NCBI RefSeq assembly: GCF_026790145.1
Contig: NZ_JALAMS010000008.1
Coordinates: 1-64,000, forward strand
Length of the DNA stretch: 64,000 nucleotides
Source: Bacillus_I endophytica_A
Lineage (GTDB): Bacteria > Bacillota > Bacilli > Bacillales > Bacillaceae_H
Direction of reading: 5' to 3'
In this document: piece by piece, positions 39,631 through 49,257 of the stretch
Numbering within the stretch: the stretch's first letter is position 1
Layout: each line of letters opens with the position of its first letter
Translations under genes and position numbers: made by a program
Notes under the pieces: generated by a model
Seen by the model: the letters and a program-made list of their open reading frames with translations, nothing else
The model's database searches: none
Told to the model about the DNA's origin: nothing

Positions 39631-40830
39631 TTAATGTACAAATAAACCAACAACCATTGCTGTAAGACAAGAAACAAGAATACCTGCTAAAAGTAAACGC
39701 CATGTATATTTCGCAACATATGCTGATTTTTCAGAACCAAATAAAGCTTGTACGCTTCCTAGAATGATTCCGATTGTTGAGAAGTTACAGAATGACACAA
39801 GGAACGTTGAAATAACGGCTTGTGAATGCGGTTTTAATGTACCTAATACTTCTTTTAAGTTTGTCATTGCTACAAATTCGTTTGTTGCTAGTTTCTCTCC
39901 CATAAAGCGAGCGATTTTCAACGCTTCTGTCCATTCTACTCCCATTAAGAAAGCAAGTGGAGCAAAGATAAGTGAGAATAAATATTCAAGTGTAAGACTA
40001 TCATTGAAAATACCTAAAATTCCGTTGATGCAGGCAATAAGAGCTGTAAAACCAACGAGCATTGCTGCAATGATTAATGCCATCTTTCCACCTGTTAGCA
40101 TACTAGTTGAGATCACATCAAAGAAGTTTTTGCGTTCTGCTTTTGAAGGCTTGTACACAACGTCTTCTTCTTTTGAAACCGTATATGGTACAATTAAGGA
40201 TGACATGATAAGAGCACCAAGCGCGTTAAGCGGGATTGCAGTTAATACATATTTTGGATCAAGAAGCGTCATGTACGCTCCAAGAACACTTGCACTAACA
40301 CAAGACATTCCCATCATACACATAGATAGGAGACGCTTGTCACTCATTTTGCTAATTTGGTCACGTGTAACAGCAAGCGCTTCATTGTTGCCCAAGAACA
40401 TAACTTGTGCAGCGAAAAAGCTTTCAAAACGAGGCGTTCCTGTTAGCTTAGATAGAATCCAACCAATAACATTAATAAGAAGCGGCATAATTCCGAAATA
40501 CGTTAGAATATCGAAAAATGCAACAATAAAGATAATAGGAAGCAATACACCAATAAAGAACATTGTTCCTGAACCATCTTGTGGCACAAGATCAGGGACG
40601 ATGAAAGCTACGCCTTCTAATGCGGAGTCAATAAGGAAAACAAAGAAAGCTGCAACTCCTTTAATGATTGTTCCTCCAATTGTTGTTGTAAGCATAAGCC
40701 ATGTTACGATGAACTGTAGTACAACCATAACGGCAATTGGCCATAGTTTAATCTTTTTACGATCAAGGGAACTAATGTAAGCAAGTGCAAGTACAACTAG
40801 AATCCCAATGATATTAATAAGAACATACAT
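39631..40830 (-). CDS. concentrative nucleoside transporter (NupC family)
   Basis: About 399 residues, CNT family Na+ or H+/nucleoside symporter. Signatures: FFAAQVMFLGNNEALAVTRD (the GNxEAP-like substrate region), a FVAMTNL segment and SFCNFSTIGIILGS near the end. ATG at 40830 follows TAGGAG. It lies alone in its operon. Confidence 0.88.
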   Translation of the reverse strand: MYVLINIIGILVVLALAYISSLDRKKIKLWPIAVMVVLQFIVTWLMLTTTIGGTIIKGVAAFFVFLIDSALEGVAFIVPDLVPQDGSGTMFFIGVLLPIIFIVAFFDILTYFGIMPLLINVIGWILSKLTGTPRFESFFAAQVMFLGNNEALAVTRDQISKMSDKRLLSMCMMGMSCVSASVLGAYMTLLDPKYVLTAIPLNALGALIMSSLIVPYTVSKEEDVVYKPSKAERKNFFDVISTSMLTGGKMALIIAAMLVGFTALIACINGILGIFNDSLTLEYLFSLIFAPLAFLMGVEWTEALKIARFMGEKLATNEFVAMTNLKEVLGTLKPHSQAVISTFLVSFCNFSTIGIILGSVQALFGSEKSAYVAKYTWRLLLAGILVSCLTAMVVGLFVH

Positions 40831-41065
40831 GTTTTTCACTCCTACCTATTTCCTAACGCTGAGACGCGCCATATTTCACATACCTTCTAATAGTAACTAA
40901 TATCGACTCATTTCGCCATACTAAATTCGGGATATTTCAACTTTTTTAAACTTTTTTCTCTTAATTAGCCATTCTTATTCTTTCGTTCTTTCTTAATATG
41001 TTTTTTATTCCTTTTTTTATGAATAAAAAAAGAAGAGGAAATGCTCTCCTCTTCTTTTTTGTGTC
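40831..41065. other. promoter region of the nucleoside transporter
   Basis: Contains a terminator for the upstream amino acid permease (AAGAAGAGGAaatgctCTCCTCTTCTTTTTT, 41026-41061) and the nupC-like leader. No gene. Confidence 0.6.
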
Positions 41066-42469
41066 TTATTTTTCATTTAATTTTGAGTTACGGCGTGAAT
41101 ATGAAAAGTAAATGACAACGCCGATTGCAAGCCAGATTAAGAAACGAATGAACGTTTGAGATCCAAGCTGAGAGATTAAAAATCCACAGAATAAGATAGC
41201 TAAAATTGGTACTAAAGGAACTGCAGGGCAACGGAATCCTCTTGGCATATCTGAACGTGTTTTGCGTAATACAAGAACAGCGATAGAAATTAGGATAAAG
41301 GCTGCTAACGTTCCGATATTTACAAGTTTTGCAAGCTCATCAAGTGGAATAAGAGCACCAACTAAAGCAGCAACTGTTCCGAAGAACCAAGTTCCGAAAA
41401 ATGGTGTTTTATATTTCGGATGAACTTTAGATAATTTGGCTGGCATAAGGCCATCTCTTGACATTGAAAACATAACGCGTGTTTGACCATAAAGCATAAC
41501 AAGCATAACCGTTGTCATTCCAAGAACAGCTCCAACGTCGATAATCCCTGCTACCCAGTTTTGTCCTGATATTTGTAGTACAAGTGAGATAGGATGATCA
41601 ATTGCACCTTCAAATCTCATAAACGGTACAACGCCTGTCATAATCGCGGTTACGATAACGTAAAGGATTGTACAAACGAAAAGTGAAGCCATAATGCCTC
41701 GTGGTAAGTTTTTCTTTGGGTTCTTTGTTTCTTCTGCTGCAGATGCTACGGCATCAAATCCAATAAAGGCGAAGAAAACAAGTGCTGCTGCTTGGAAAAT
41801 ACCGCTAAAACCAAATGGCGCAAATGGCGCCCAGTTTGATGGCCTTACATAGAAGCAAGCAACTGCAATAAATAAGACAACAACTAACACTTTCAGAATT
41901 ACCATAATGTTGTTAACACGTTTTGATTCTTTTACACCAAGTGAAATTAACAAAGTAATGGCCATAATGATAATAAAAGCAGGAAGATTAAAAAATGTTG
42001 TTGCTCCTTCAACAGAGCCAGGTGCTGCTGTTAAAGCAGTCGGTAAATTAATCCCAATTCCACTTAAAAACGATTGAAAGTAGCCTGACCAACCAACAGA
42101 AACGGCACTAACCGCAAGCAAATATTCCAAAATTAAATCCCAACCGATAATAAAGGCTAAAAATTCGCCTAGTGTTGCATAAGTGTATGTGTATACAGAC
42201 CCTGATACAGGCACTGTTGATGCAAATTCTGCATATGCTAAAGCAGCAAACAAACATGCAAGTCCCGCAATAACGAACGAAAGCATAAGTCCTGGTCCTG
42301 CTGTAAGAGCTCCTGTTCCTGTTAAAACAAAAATTCCTGTTCCAATAATAGCTCCGATTCCAAGCATCGTAAGGTCAAATGCGCCAAGCTCACGCTTTAA
42401 TCCTTTTCCATTACTCGATGCAGCAATCATATCTTCTATATTCTTTTTTCTTGCTAAACCATCGCTCAT
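41066..42469 (-). CDS. APC family amino acid permease (YfnA/YhdG-like)
   Basis: 467 residues, 12 helices. GIGAIIGTGIFVLTG in helix 1 is the substrate-binding motif of cationic-type amino acid transporters, and FFAFIGFDAVASAAEETKNP in helix 6 is the family hallmark. Probably imports branched-chain or other amino acids; specificity not readable. Confidence 0.87.
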   Translation of the reverse strand: MSDGLARKKNIEDMIAASSNGKGLKRELGAFDLTMLGIGAIIGTGIFVLTGTGALTAGPGLMLSFVIAGLACLFAALAYAEFASTVPVSGSVYTYTYATLGEFLAFIIGWDLILEYLLAVSAVSVGWSGYFQSFLSGIGINLPTALTAAPGSVEGATTFFNLPAFIIIMAITLLISLGVKESKRVNNIMVILKVLVVVLFIAVACFYVRPSNWAPFAPFGFSGIFQAAALVFFAFIGFDAVASAAEETKNPKKNLPRGIMASLFVCTILYVIVTAIMTGVVPFMRFEGAIDHPISLVLQISGQNWVAGIIDVGAVLGMTTVMLVMLYGQTRVMFSMSRDGLMPAKLSKVHPKYKTPFFGTWFFGTVAALVGALIPLDELAKLVNIGTLAAFILISIAVLVLRKTRSDMPRGFRCPAVPLVPILAILFCGFLISQLGSQTFIRFLIWLAIGVVIYFSYSRRNSKLNEK

Positions 42470-42749
42470 CTTTTTTCCCCCTTCTGTTCTCTACAAATGA
42501 TGAATTCTAATTATTCTATATTTTCTGTAAATTCTGACTCCTTTTATTTCACCTATCCCAATGGATAGGTCTGAGTAGATTTTAAAATATTTTTTGGGAA
42601 AAGTCTATAATTTTCTGAAAAATACTTTTTAAGATTATCTCTTTTTTACATCTATTTCTCTATTTTTGCAAGATACTCTTACACATTTTTTGATTCTTTT
42701 TGACAAAAACAAAGGACTCAAGACCTATAAAGGCTTGAGTCCTTCTATT
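42470..42749. other. intergenic with ricA terminator
   Basis: Dyad CTATCC..GGATAG (42552-42568) of unknown role and the terminator AAGGACTCAAG / CTTGAGTCCTT (42711-42745) of ricA. No gene. Confidence 0.5.
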
Positions 42750-43178
42750 TTAATGACACGTTCCTTTTGAAGATTTCACTTGTGAACCTGTTTCACCGCT
42801 AAGTAAATTGCCGTCTGTAGAAATAATGATTTCGTCTGTTACCTTTTTAGAAATTGTCGTCGCAACAAGTTGAAGAAGATCGTTTACATCTCCTTGAGAA
42901 TCTTTAAACTGCTGAATGATCGGCAAGTTATCAAGTTCTTCTTGAAGTGCATCAATTTTAGCTTCTGTTTTGCGCAATGCTTCTGTTTTTCCGTAGTGTT
43001 GGAAATTGACAGCCTGCTTTTGAAGCTGCTTAATTTCGTTAATGGTAAGACGAACTTTCTCATTTTCATTGAGTTTCGCTTCCGCCCGCTTGAAAAAATC
43101 TACTTCTTCCGTTTCGGAAATCATTCCAGCAAGCTCGCGCGCACGCAAAAGAATGTCTTCTTTTGAATACTTTTTCAT
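42750..43178 (-). CDS. ricA: RicA (YmcA), subunit of the RicAFT complex
   Basis: 142 residues, all helical, YlbF/YmcA family: MKKYSKEDILLRARELAGMI, VDFFKRAEAKLNENEKVRLT. The C-terminus KSSKGTCH retains a cysteine thought to ligate the Fe-S cluster of RicAFT. The complex with RicF and RicT modulates RNase Y cleavage and the phosphorelay. It is placed directly after miaB with 1-nt spacing, as in B. subtilis. Confidence 0.92.
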   Translation of the reverse strand: MKKYSKEDILLRARELAGMISETEEVDFFKRAEAKLNENEKVRLTINEIKQLQKQAVNFQHYGKTEALRKTEAKIDALQEELDNLPIIQQFKDSQGDVNDLLQLVATTISKKVTDEIIISTDGNLLSGETGSQVKSSKGTCH

Positions 43179-43179
43179 C

Positions 43180-44718
43180 TTATTTCACCTCAACAATCTC
43201 CTCTGCCATCACACCGTCAAGAGACCAAGTTTTCGCTTTTGTAATTTCTACTTTTACAATGCTGCCAATCGTTGACTTTGGTCCTTTAAAGTTAACAAGC
43301 TTACTTTTCTCTGTGTAACCAGCCAGAATTTCAGGGTTATTTTTACTTTCCCCTTCTACTAATACTTCGACAACCTTGCCTTCATATTCCTTCATTTTCG
43401 CTGCAGAAGTTTCATTTACAAGCGCATTTAGACGTTGTAAACGCTCCTTTTTCACACGCATTGGTACGTTATCTTTCATTTTCGCTGCTGGCGTACCTTC
43501 ACGTGGTGAGTAGATAAATGTATAAGCACTATCAAAGCCTACTTCACGATAAAGAGACATTGTTTCTTCAAACTGCTCGTCTGTTTCATTTGGGAAGCCA
43601 ACGATAATGTCTGTTGTAAGCGATGCGTTTGGCATTGCTTCTTTAATTTTGCGAACAAGCTCCAAATAGCGCTCTCGGTCGTATTTACGTGCCATTAGTT
43701 TCAATACGGCACTGCTTCCAGACTGTACAGGAAGGTGAATATGATCTAGAAGGTTACCACCTTTGGCAAGTACTTCAATTAAATAATCATCAAAGTCACG
43801 AGGATGACTTGTTGTAAAACGAATACGTGGAATATCAATTTTGCGAAGCTCATCCATTAAGTGTCCTAAGCCATATTCCATATCTTCAAAGTCTTTTCCA
43901 TACGCATTTACATTTTGACCAAGAAGCGTAATTTCTTTATATCCTTGAGCTGCTAACTGACGTACTTCTGCAATAATTTCTTCTGGACGACGACTGCGCT
44001 CTTTTCCTCGTGTATATGGCACAATACAGTACGTACAGAACTTATCACAGCCGTACATGATGTTTACCCAACCTTTAATTTGGCCTTTACGTACGCGTGG
44101 AAGGTTTTCAATTACATCTCCTTCTTTTGACCATACTTCAACAACCATTGCTTTTGACATATATGCTTCTTTTAAAAGCTGTGGAAGGCGGTGAATGTTG
44201 TGCGTTCCGAAAATAAGGTCCATATGTGGGAACGTTTTTAGAATTTTATTTACAACAGATTCTTCTTGTGACATACAGCCACAAACTCCAAGAATAAGAT
44301 CTGGATTTTGGCGCTTCAGATGCTTCAAATGACCGATTTCACCGAACACTTTGTTTTCTGCGTTTTCACGAATTGCACAGGTGTTCAGTAAAATAACGTC
44401 TGCATCTCCTTGTTCTTCTGTCGGCTCATAACCTAAAGCCATGAAAATCCCAGCCATCACTTCTGTATCATGTTCGTTCATTTGACAGCCGTACGTGCGG
44501 ATGTAAAATTTACGTCCCTCACCCATGCCTCTAAATTCTTCTTCAATTTTAAAATCGTTCTCATATTTAATTTCTTCTTTTCCGCGTTTTTTTGCATCTT
44601 TTAAAGATGGCGGAGCATAAACAGATTCAAAGTATTTTGCAAAGTCTGCCGACGTTTTTTCCTTTACGGATTTTTTGTCCGCTGGCGTCGCTTGTTTTCC
44701 TTCAAGTTGTTCGTTCAT
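43180..44718 (-). CDS. miaB: tRNA-2-methylthio-N6-dimethylallyladenosine synthase
   Basis: About 512 residues. Radical SAM methylthiotransferase: N-terminal MTTase domain with RTYGCQMNEHDTEVM, radical SAM cluster YGCDKFCTYCIVPYTRG (CxxxCxxC, about 225-240), C-terminal TRAM domain. Modifies A37 of tRNAs reading U-start codons. ATG at 44718 behind GAAAGGAG is preferred to an upstream start at 44799 lying in the preceding terminator. Confidence 0.95.
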   Translation of the reverse strand: MNEQLEGKQATPADKKSVKEKTSADFAKYFESVYAPPSLKDAKKRGKEEIKYENDFKIEEEFRGMGEGRKFYIRTYGCQMNEHDTEVMAGIFMALGYEPTEEQGDADVILLNTCAIRENAENKVFGEIGHLKHLKRQNPDLILGVCGCMSQEESVVNKILKTFPHMDLIFGTHNIHRLPQLLKEAYMSKAMVVEVWSKEGDVIENLPRVRKGQIKGWVNIMYGCDKFCTYCIVPYTRGKERSRRPEEIIAEVRQLAAQGYKEITLLGQNVNAYGKDFEDMEYGLGHLMDELRKIDIPRIRFTTSHPRDFDDYLIEVLAKGGNLLDHIHLPVQSGSSAVLKLMARKYDRERYLELVRKIKEAMPNASLTTDIIVGFPNETDEQFEETMSLYREVGFDSAYTFIYSPREGTPAAKMKDNVPMRVKKERLQRLNALVNETSAAKMKEYEGKVVEVLVEGESKNNPEILAGYTEKSKLVNFKGPKSTIGSIVKVEITKAKTWSLDGVMAEEIVEVK

Positions 44719-44764
44719 AAGTATTCTCCTTTCAAGATAAAGCACGCATCCCTTATAGACACGC

Positions 44765-44791
44765 GAAAAAGAGAGGCTTCCCTCTCTTTTA
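44765..44791 (-). terminator. terminator between dipeptidase and miaB
   Basis: AAAAGAGAGG / CCTCTCTTTT. Confidence 0.75.
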
Positions 44792-44897
44792 AGAAACATG
44801 AAAAAGTGGTTAAATTCCTAACATGCTATTAAAAAAGATACCATATTTCATAGGTGTTTACAAAATTTCTTTCTTAGAAAAGGCAATTTCCGTTCTC

Positions 44898-45821
44898 TTA
44901 ATACGGAAGATGATCGAAGAAATTTTGATACAAAAAGCGATGAACATGTTCTTCTTTATAATAACGCAAAAGCGTGTTTGCGAGATGATCATACTTTCCT
45001 GCTCTGTCGAGACCTTCTACCGTTTCATCAATACCGTCAAAGTCAGAACCAAATCCCACATTTCGTTCTCCTCCTAAACTGCACACATAATCAAGATGAC
45101 GGAGCACATCGCTTACTGTTGCCCTTCCTCCCTGGCGCAAAAAATCGGGAACAAAAGTGATGCCAATCATGCTGTTTTTTGAAATAAGCGCTCTAATTTG
45201 ACTATCATCTAAATTTCGCGGATGTCTACAAAGCGAATAAGCATTAGAATGAGAAGCAATTGGATATGAAGAAAACTCCATCACGTCCCAAAATCCTTTT
45301 TTAGAAAGATGTGATACGTCTGTCCATACTTTATTTTCGTCAAGAAGATTCACAATACGGCGACCAAATGATGACAAACCTGCGCCACGATCTTCTAGAA
45401 CGCCGTCTGCAACGGCATTTGAATGGTTCCACGTTAAGCCAACAGAAGAAACGCCGAGCCGCAACAATGTTTTTAGATGTGTTTCTTCTACTCCAATTGA
45501 ATCACATCCTTCAAGCGTTAGCATTGCTCCTATTTCACCTTCTTTTAAAGCTTCAATATCCCTCTTGTTTCGCACATGCTTCATCTTTTCCTGAGCCAAA
45601 ACTCGCTCATGAAAGATTTCGACCATCTTAAGGGCTACTGTGAAGCGAGCAGACGGCGCGACCCGTTCAGGAATGTAAATTGCAAAAAGTTGCACTTTTA
45701 CTCCACCTTGCCACAGATCTTTTACTGTAACGTGCAGACTTTTTTCATCTTGGAAAAAAGAAATTTTTTCGTCGCTCCATAGTTTTAATAAAGCGTCGCA
45801 ATGTGCGTCAAAAACGAGCAT
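44898..45821 (-). CDS. membrane dipeptidase family (M19) peptidase
   Basis: About 307 residues, zinc metallopeptidase of the renal dipeptidase family. FDAHCDALLKLW (His-x-Asp, near residue 6), LTLEGCDSIG (bridging Glu), ASHSNAYSLCRHPRNLDD (His) and VGFGSDFDGID (Asp) are the metal and active-site elements. ATG at 45821 behind AAAGGAAGTGATCAA. The extreme C-terminus is a bit unusual (FLYQNFFDHLPY) compared with typical GENxLRV endings. Lies between spoVS and miaB in its usual Bacillus place. Confidence 0.88.
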   Translation of the reverse strand: MLVFDAHCDALLKLWSDEKISFFQDEKSLHVTVKDLWQGGVKVQLFAIYIPERVAPSARFTVALKMVEIFHERVLAQEKMKHVRNKRDIEALKEGEIGAMLTLEGCDSIGVEETHLKTLLRLGVSSVGLTWNHSNAVADGVLEDRGAGLSSFGRRIVNLLDENKVWTDVSHLSKKGFWDVMEFSSYPIASHSNAYSLCRHPRNLDDSQIRALISKNSMIGITFVPDFLRQGGRATVSDVLRHLDYVCSLGGERNVGFGSDFDGIDETVEGLDRAGKYDHLANTLLRYYKEEHVHRFLYQNFFDHLPY

Positions 45822-45845
45822 TTGATCACTTCCTTTTTCAACTAG

Positions 45846-45876
45846 AATAACCTGTTGAATATTCAACAGGTTATTT
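45846..45876 (-). terminator. spoVS terminator
   Basis: A 30-nt perfect palindrome AATAACCTGTTGAAT / ATTCAACAGGTTATT with T-rich continuation. Confidence 0.85.
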
Positions 45877-45930
45877 TATATTCCACTATCTATGTTATGG
45901 AATGAACGTTTATGAAAAAAATCCATTGTT

Positions 45931-46191
45931 TTAGCGAGGTTCCACAATAAGCTTAATGGCTGTCCGTTCTTCGCCATCGATTTGAATGTCAGTGAATGCC
46001 GGAATACAGATGAGATCAACGCCACTTGGTGCTACAAATCCTCTCGCAATCGCCACGGCTTTTACAGCTTGATTGAGCGCTCCTGCACCAATTGCTTGAA
46101 TCTCGGCTCCGCCTCGTTCACGCAAAACGCCAGCAAGTGCTCCTGCCACTGAGTTTGGATTTGATTTTGCTGATACTTTTAAGATTTCCAT
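45931..46191 (-). CDS. spoVS: stage V sporulation protein S
   Basis: 86 residues, Alba-like fold: MEILKVSAKSNPNSVAGALA and IQAIGAGALNQAVKAVAIAR are fully conserved. Needed for coat assembly and heat resistance and delaying septation in spore formers. GAGGAGG upstream. Preceded by a sigma-H-type promoter. Confidence 0.96.
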   Translation of the reverse strand: MEILKVSAKSNPNSVAGALAGVLRERGGAEIQAIGAGALNQAVKAVAIARGFVAPSGVDLICIPAFTDIQIDGEERTAIKLIVEPR

Positions 46192-46262
46192 CTTTGAATC
46201 CTCCTCATCTTTTACAGTGTATATTGAAGGTTTAGTAGAAAAACTTTAATTTCATTGATACT

Positions 46263-46290
46263 ATATTCACGGTAGCGCATACATATTCCT
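46263..46290 (-). promoter_or_regulatory. sigma-H-type promoter of spoVS
   Basis: Minus strand: GCAGGAAT (-35, AGGAAT 46290-46285), 16 nt, then GAATAT (-10, 46268-46263), which fits RNAGGAWWW - N12 - RNNGAATWW except for the R. B. subtilis spoVS is a sigma-H gene. Confidence 0.7.
46271..46287. repeat. 17-nt block shared with scoA upstream region
   Basis: GGTAGCGCATACATATT, identical to 37881-37897; it lies in the spacer of the spoVS promoter. Confidence 0.5.
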
Positions 46291-46337
46291 GCCTGTTTCT
46301 TTATCTTTTCTAAAAATTCCGAAAACATTTAATGTGA

Positions 46338-46366
46338 AAAAGTCACAGAAATTCTGCGACTCTTCT
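46338..46366 (-). terminator. ymdB terminator
   Basis: AGTCGCAGAA / TTCTGTGACT followed by TTTT. Confidence 0.65.
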
Positions 46367-46367
46367 T

Positions 46368-47162
46368 TTATACGAAAAACGGATGATCGTCGTTAATTAA
46401 AATGCGCTCAATCTTTTTTGCTTTACCTGTTTTATCTTCAAGATCAATTAGAACGGCACTAAGCTGTTTGCGACCTTCCTCTACTTCAAAGCGAACTGGT
46501 AAAGCTGTTTGAAAACGGCGTAGAACAGCTTCACGGCTCATTCCTAAAATTCCGTCATATGGACCTGTCATTCCAACATCTGAAATATAAGCCGTTCCTT
46601 TTGGAAGAACACGGTTATCTGCTGTTTGAACGTGTGTATGTGTACCAACAACAGCTGAAACACGGCCATCTACGTACCAACCAAGCGCTTGCTTTTCACT
46701 TGTTGCTTCTCCATGAAAATCAACAAAAATAAGGGACGTACGCTTGCGAGCTTCTTCGATAAGTTCATCGATTTTTTTAAATGGACAATCAATTGGAGGC
46801 AAGAACGCGCGACCTTGCAAGTTAATAACCGCGACTTCTGTATTTCGATATGGATAGAAAACAAGCCCTTTTCCTGGCGTTCCTTCTGGAAAGTTTGCAG
46901 GACGAACAAGCTGTTTTGCATTGTCAATGAAATCAAAAATCTCGCGCTTATCCCATGCATGGTTTCCTAGTGTAACAACGTGTGCTCCACTATTTAGAAA
47001 TCCTCGGTAAATTTTCTCTGTAATTCCTTTACCATGTGCGGCATTTTCTCCGTTTACAATAATCATATTTGGAGAAAACTTTTGCTTTAGGCGTGGCAAA
47101 TAGTCTTCTATCATTTCTCTTCCTGGAGAGCCTACAACATCTCCGACAAATAAAATCTTCAT
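46368..47162 (-). CDS. ymdB: YmdB metallophosphodiesterase
   Basis: 264 residues. Calcineurin-like phosphatase acting on 2',3'-cyclic nucleotides; controls biofilm gene expression via RNase Y. Metal ligands in FVGDVVGSPGRE (Asp8), NGENAAHGKG (Asn/Glu), LGNHAWDKRE (Asn-His) and GTHTHVQTAD (His-x-His). Directly downstream of rny, with a terminator between them (47212-47246). Confidence 0.95.
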   Translation of the reverse strand: MKILFVGDVVGSPGREMIEDYLPRLKQKFSPNMIIVNGENAAHGKGITEKIYRGFLNSGAHVVTLGNHAWDKREIFDFIDNAKQLVRPANFPEGTPGKGLVFYPYRNTEVAVINLQGRAFLPPIDCPFKKIDELIEEARKRTSLIFVDFHGEATSEKQALGWYVDGRVSAVVGTHTHVQTADNRVLPKGTAYISDVGMTGPYDGILGMSREAVLRRFQTALPVRFEVEEGRKQLSAVLIDLEDKTGKAKKIERILINDDHPFFV

Positions 47163-47211
47163 AATTAAATCCCTTCTACGTTCAAATTCTCATTTTAAGC
47201 TGATAGAAATA

Positions 47212-47246
47212 AGATAGTCTCGGAAACGATGTTTCCGAGACTATCT
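47212..47246 (-). terminator. rny terminator
   Basis: AGATAGTCTCGGAAA / TTTCCGAGACTATCT stem. Confidence 0.8.
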
Positions 47247-47254
47247 GGCGTTAT

Positions 47255-48814
47255 TTATTTTGCATATTCAACGGCTCTTGTTTCACGAATAACCGTGACT
47301 TTAATGTGGCCAGGGTAATCGAGCTCCTCTTCAATTCGCTTGCGAATATCTCGAGCTAAACGATGCGCCTGTAGGTCATCAATCGTATCTGGTTTCACCA
47401 TGATTCGAACTTCACGACCTGCTTGAATTGCAAATGATTTTTCGACGCCTTCGTAACCTTCTGAAATCTCTTCAAGTCTTTCTAAGCGACGAATATAGTT
47501 TTCAAGCGTTTCACTTCTTGCTCCAGGGCGTGCAGCCGAAAGCGCATCAGCAGCTGCTACAAGCACAGCGATAATTGATGTTGGTTCAGCGTCACCGTGG
47601 TGAGAAGCGATGGCATTAATGACAACAGGGTGCTCTTTATATTTTGTTGCGAGCTCAACCCCAATCTCAACGTGGCTTCCTTCTACTTCATGATCAATCG
47701 CTTTTCCAATATCATGAAGCAACCCTGCACGGCGTGCAAGAACGGCATCTTCCCCAAGCTCTGCTGCCATAAGGCCTGCTAGGAAAGCCACTTCCATGGA
47801 GTGTTTTAAGACGTTTTGACCATAGCTTGTACGGAACTTCAAGCGTCCTAAAATTTTAATTAAATCTGGATGGAGCCCGTGAACACCAACTTCAAATGTT
47901 GTTTGTTCTCCAACTTCTCGAATGTACTCATCAACCTCACGACGAGATTTTTCGACCATTTCCTCAATACGAGCTGGATGGATACGTCCATCTTGAACAA
48001 GTTTATCAAGTGCAATTCTTGCTGTTTCACGACGAATAGGATCAAAACCTGATAAAATGACTGCTTCTGGTGTATCATCAATAATAAGATCAATACCTGT
48101 TAATGTTTCTAGTGTTCGAATGTTTCGGCCTTCACGTCCGATAATTCGTCCTTTCATTTCGTCGTTTGGCAAGTTAACAACTGATACTGTTGTTTCAGCA
48201 ACGTGGTCTGCTGCACATCTTTGGAGAGCAAGCGACAGGATTTCTTTTGCTTTCTTGTCCGCTTCTTCTTTTGCTCGATGTTCACTTTCTTTAATCATCA
48301 CGGCCGCATCATGTGAGAGTTCATTCTCTACGCGGTCAAGAATAATTTGCTTCGCTTCTTCACGCGTTAAGCCTGAAATTCGTTCAAGCTCTGTTTGGTG
48401 AGCGGCTAGCATTTCTTCCGCTTTGCTTTCCATTTCTTCTATTTGTTGTTGTCTCTGTGTAAGAGAATGTTCTTTCCCTTCAAGTGCCGTTTCACGCTTG
48501 TCTAGCGTCTCGTCTTTTCGGTCAAGGTTCTCTTCTTTTTGCATTAAGCGATTATCTTGTTTTTGAAGCTCTGTTCGGCGAGTTCGAATTTCTTGCTCAG
48601 CTTCTGTACGAAGCTTGTGAATTTCGTCTTTCGCTTCTAGCAATGCTTCTTTTTTCAAGGATTCTGCTTCGCGTTTTCCTTCGTCCACAATCTGTTCCGC
48701 AGCACTTTTCGCGCCTGCGATCTTCGCCTCTGCAATAGATCTGCGAATAAAATACCCAACAACAATACCGACGATTAAGGTAAGCAAAGCGGAGATGATT
48801 GTAATAGTTTCCAT
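47255..48814 (-). CDS. rny: ribonuclease Y
   Basis: 519 residues. N-terminal membrane anchor (TIISALLTLIVGIVVGYFI), long coiled coil (to about 200), KH domain (GRIIGREGRNIRTLET) and HD domain (LLHDIGKAIDHE, catalytic His-Asp; HHGDAEP). The major endonuclease starting mRNA decay. ATG at 48814 behind AGGAGG is preferred to the GTG at 48823. Confidence 0.96.
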   Translation of the reverse strand: METITIISALLTLIVGIVVGYFIRRSIAEAKIAGAKSAAEQIVDEGKREAESLKKEALLEAKDEIHKLRTEAEQEIRTRRTELQKQDNRLMQKEENLDRKDETLDKRETALEGKEHSLTQRQQQIEEMESKAEEMLAAHQTELERISGLTREEAKQIILDRVENELSHDAAVMIKESEHRAKEEADKKAKEILSLALQRCAADHVAETTVSVVNLPNDEMKGRIIGREGRNIRTLETLTGIDLIIDDTPEAVILSGFDPIRRETARIALDKLVQDGRIHPARIEEMVEKSRREVDEYIREVGEQTTFEVGVHGLHPDLIKILGRLKFRTSYGQNVLKHSMEVAFLAGLMAAELGEDAVLARRAGLLHDIGKAIDHEVEGSHVEIGVELATKYKEHPVVINAIASHHGDAEPTSIIAVLVAAADALSAARPGARSETLENYIRRLERLEEISEGYEGVEKSFAIQAGREVRIMVKPDTIDDLQAHRLARDIRKRIEEELDYPGHIKVTVIRETRAVEYAK

Positions 48815-49096
48815 CCTTTTCACCTCCTCTTGCTATAAGTAAATTGTCTTGTCGGCATGTACATTTTTCATGTTTCCATATACATACAAAGGCTTGTAAA
48901 AAAAAGCCGTCGCTATAAAAAAAGCGACCCGATTTTTGAGTCTTATATCAAAGCGAGCCGAACGGTAAGCAAAGCTTTTGACTCATGTTAACACATGCTC
49001 ATTGAGCACGTGTCCGTTCTCCTATTCCATTGTAACATCAATTCGCTTTTTTACATAGCAACTGATTCATTACATTAATATAAGATATACATATTA
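48815..49096 (-). ncRNA. structured 5' leader of rny
   Basis: The leader of about 280 nt contains three successive hairpins on the minus strand: ACACGTGCTC/GAGCATGTGT (49013-48991), TGAGTC/GACTCA (48985-48936), and GTCGC/GCGAC followed by TTTTTTTT (48927-48897). The last looks like an intrinsic terminator before the start codon, hence a possible attenuator. Confidence 0.5.
48897..48930 (-). terminator. putative attenuator terminator in the rny leader
   Basis: GGGTCGCtttttttataGCGACGGC then T8, about 85 nt upstream of the rny start. Confidence 0.6.
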
Positions 49097-49125
49097 ATTG
49101 TAAAGGTGGCAAAATTTATTGTCAA
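49097..49125 (-). promoter_or_regulatory. sigma-A promoter of rny
   Basis: TTGACA (49125-49120), 17 nt spacer, TACAAT (49102-49097). Confidence 0.8.
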
Positions 49126-49257
49126 GCCTTCCAATTTGTTCAAATTCTTTTCTTTGAAGGGATGAGAGTGATTTTCCACCTAGTTCCATTTTCTCCATTA
49201 CTCTCTCTTTTTATGCTTAAAAGCTTTTCTACTCTATGTATATCAATATTTTATTAT

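Noticed and set aside
39764..40780. 338-aa plus-strand ORF opposite the nucleoside transporter
   Set aside because: Perfect antisense shadow of a CNT transporter with all family motifs on the minus strand.
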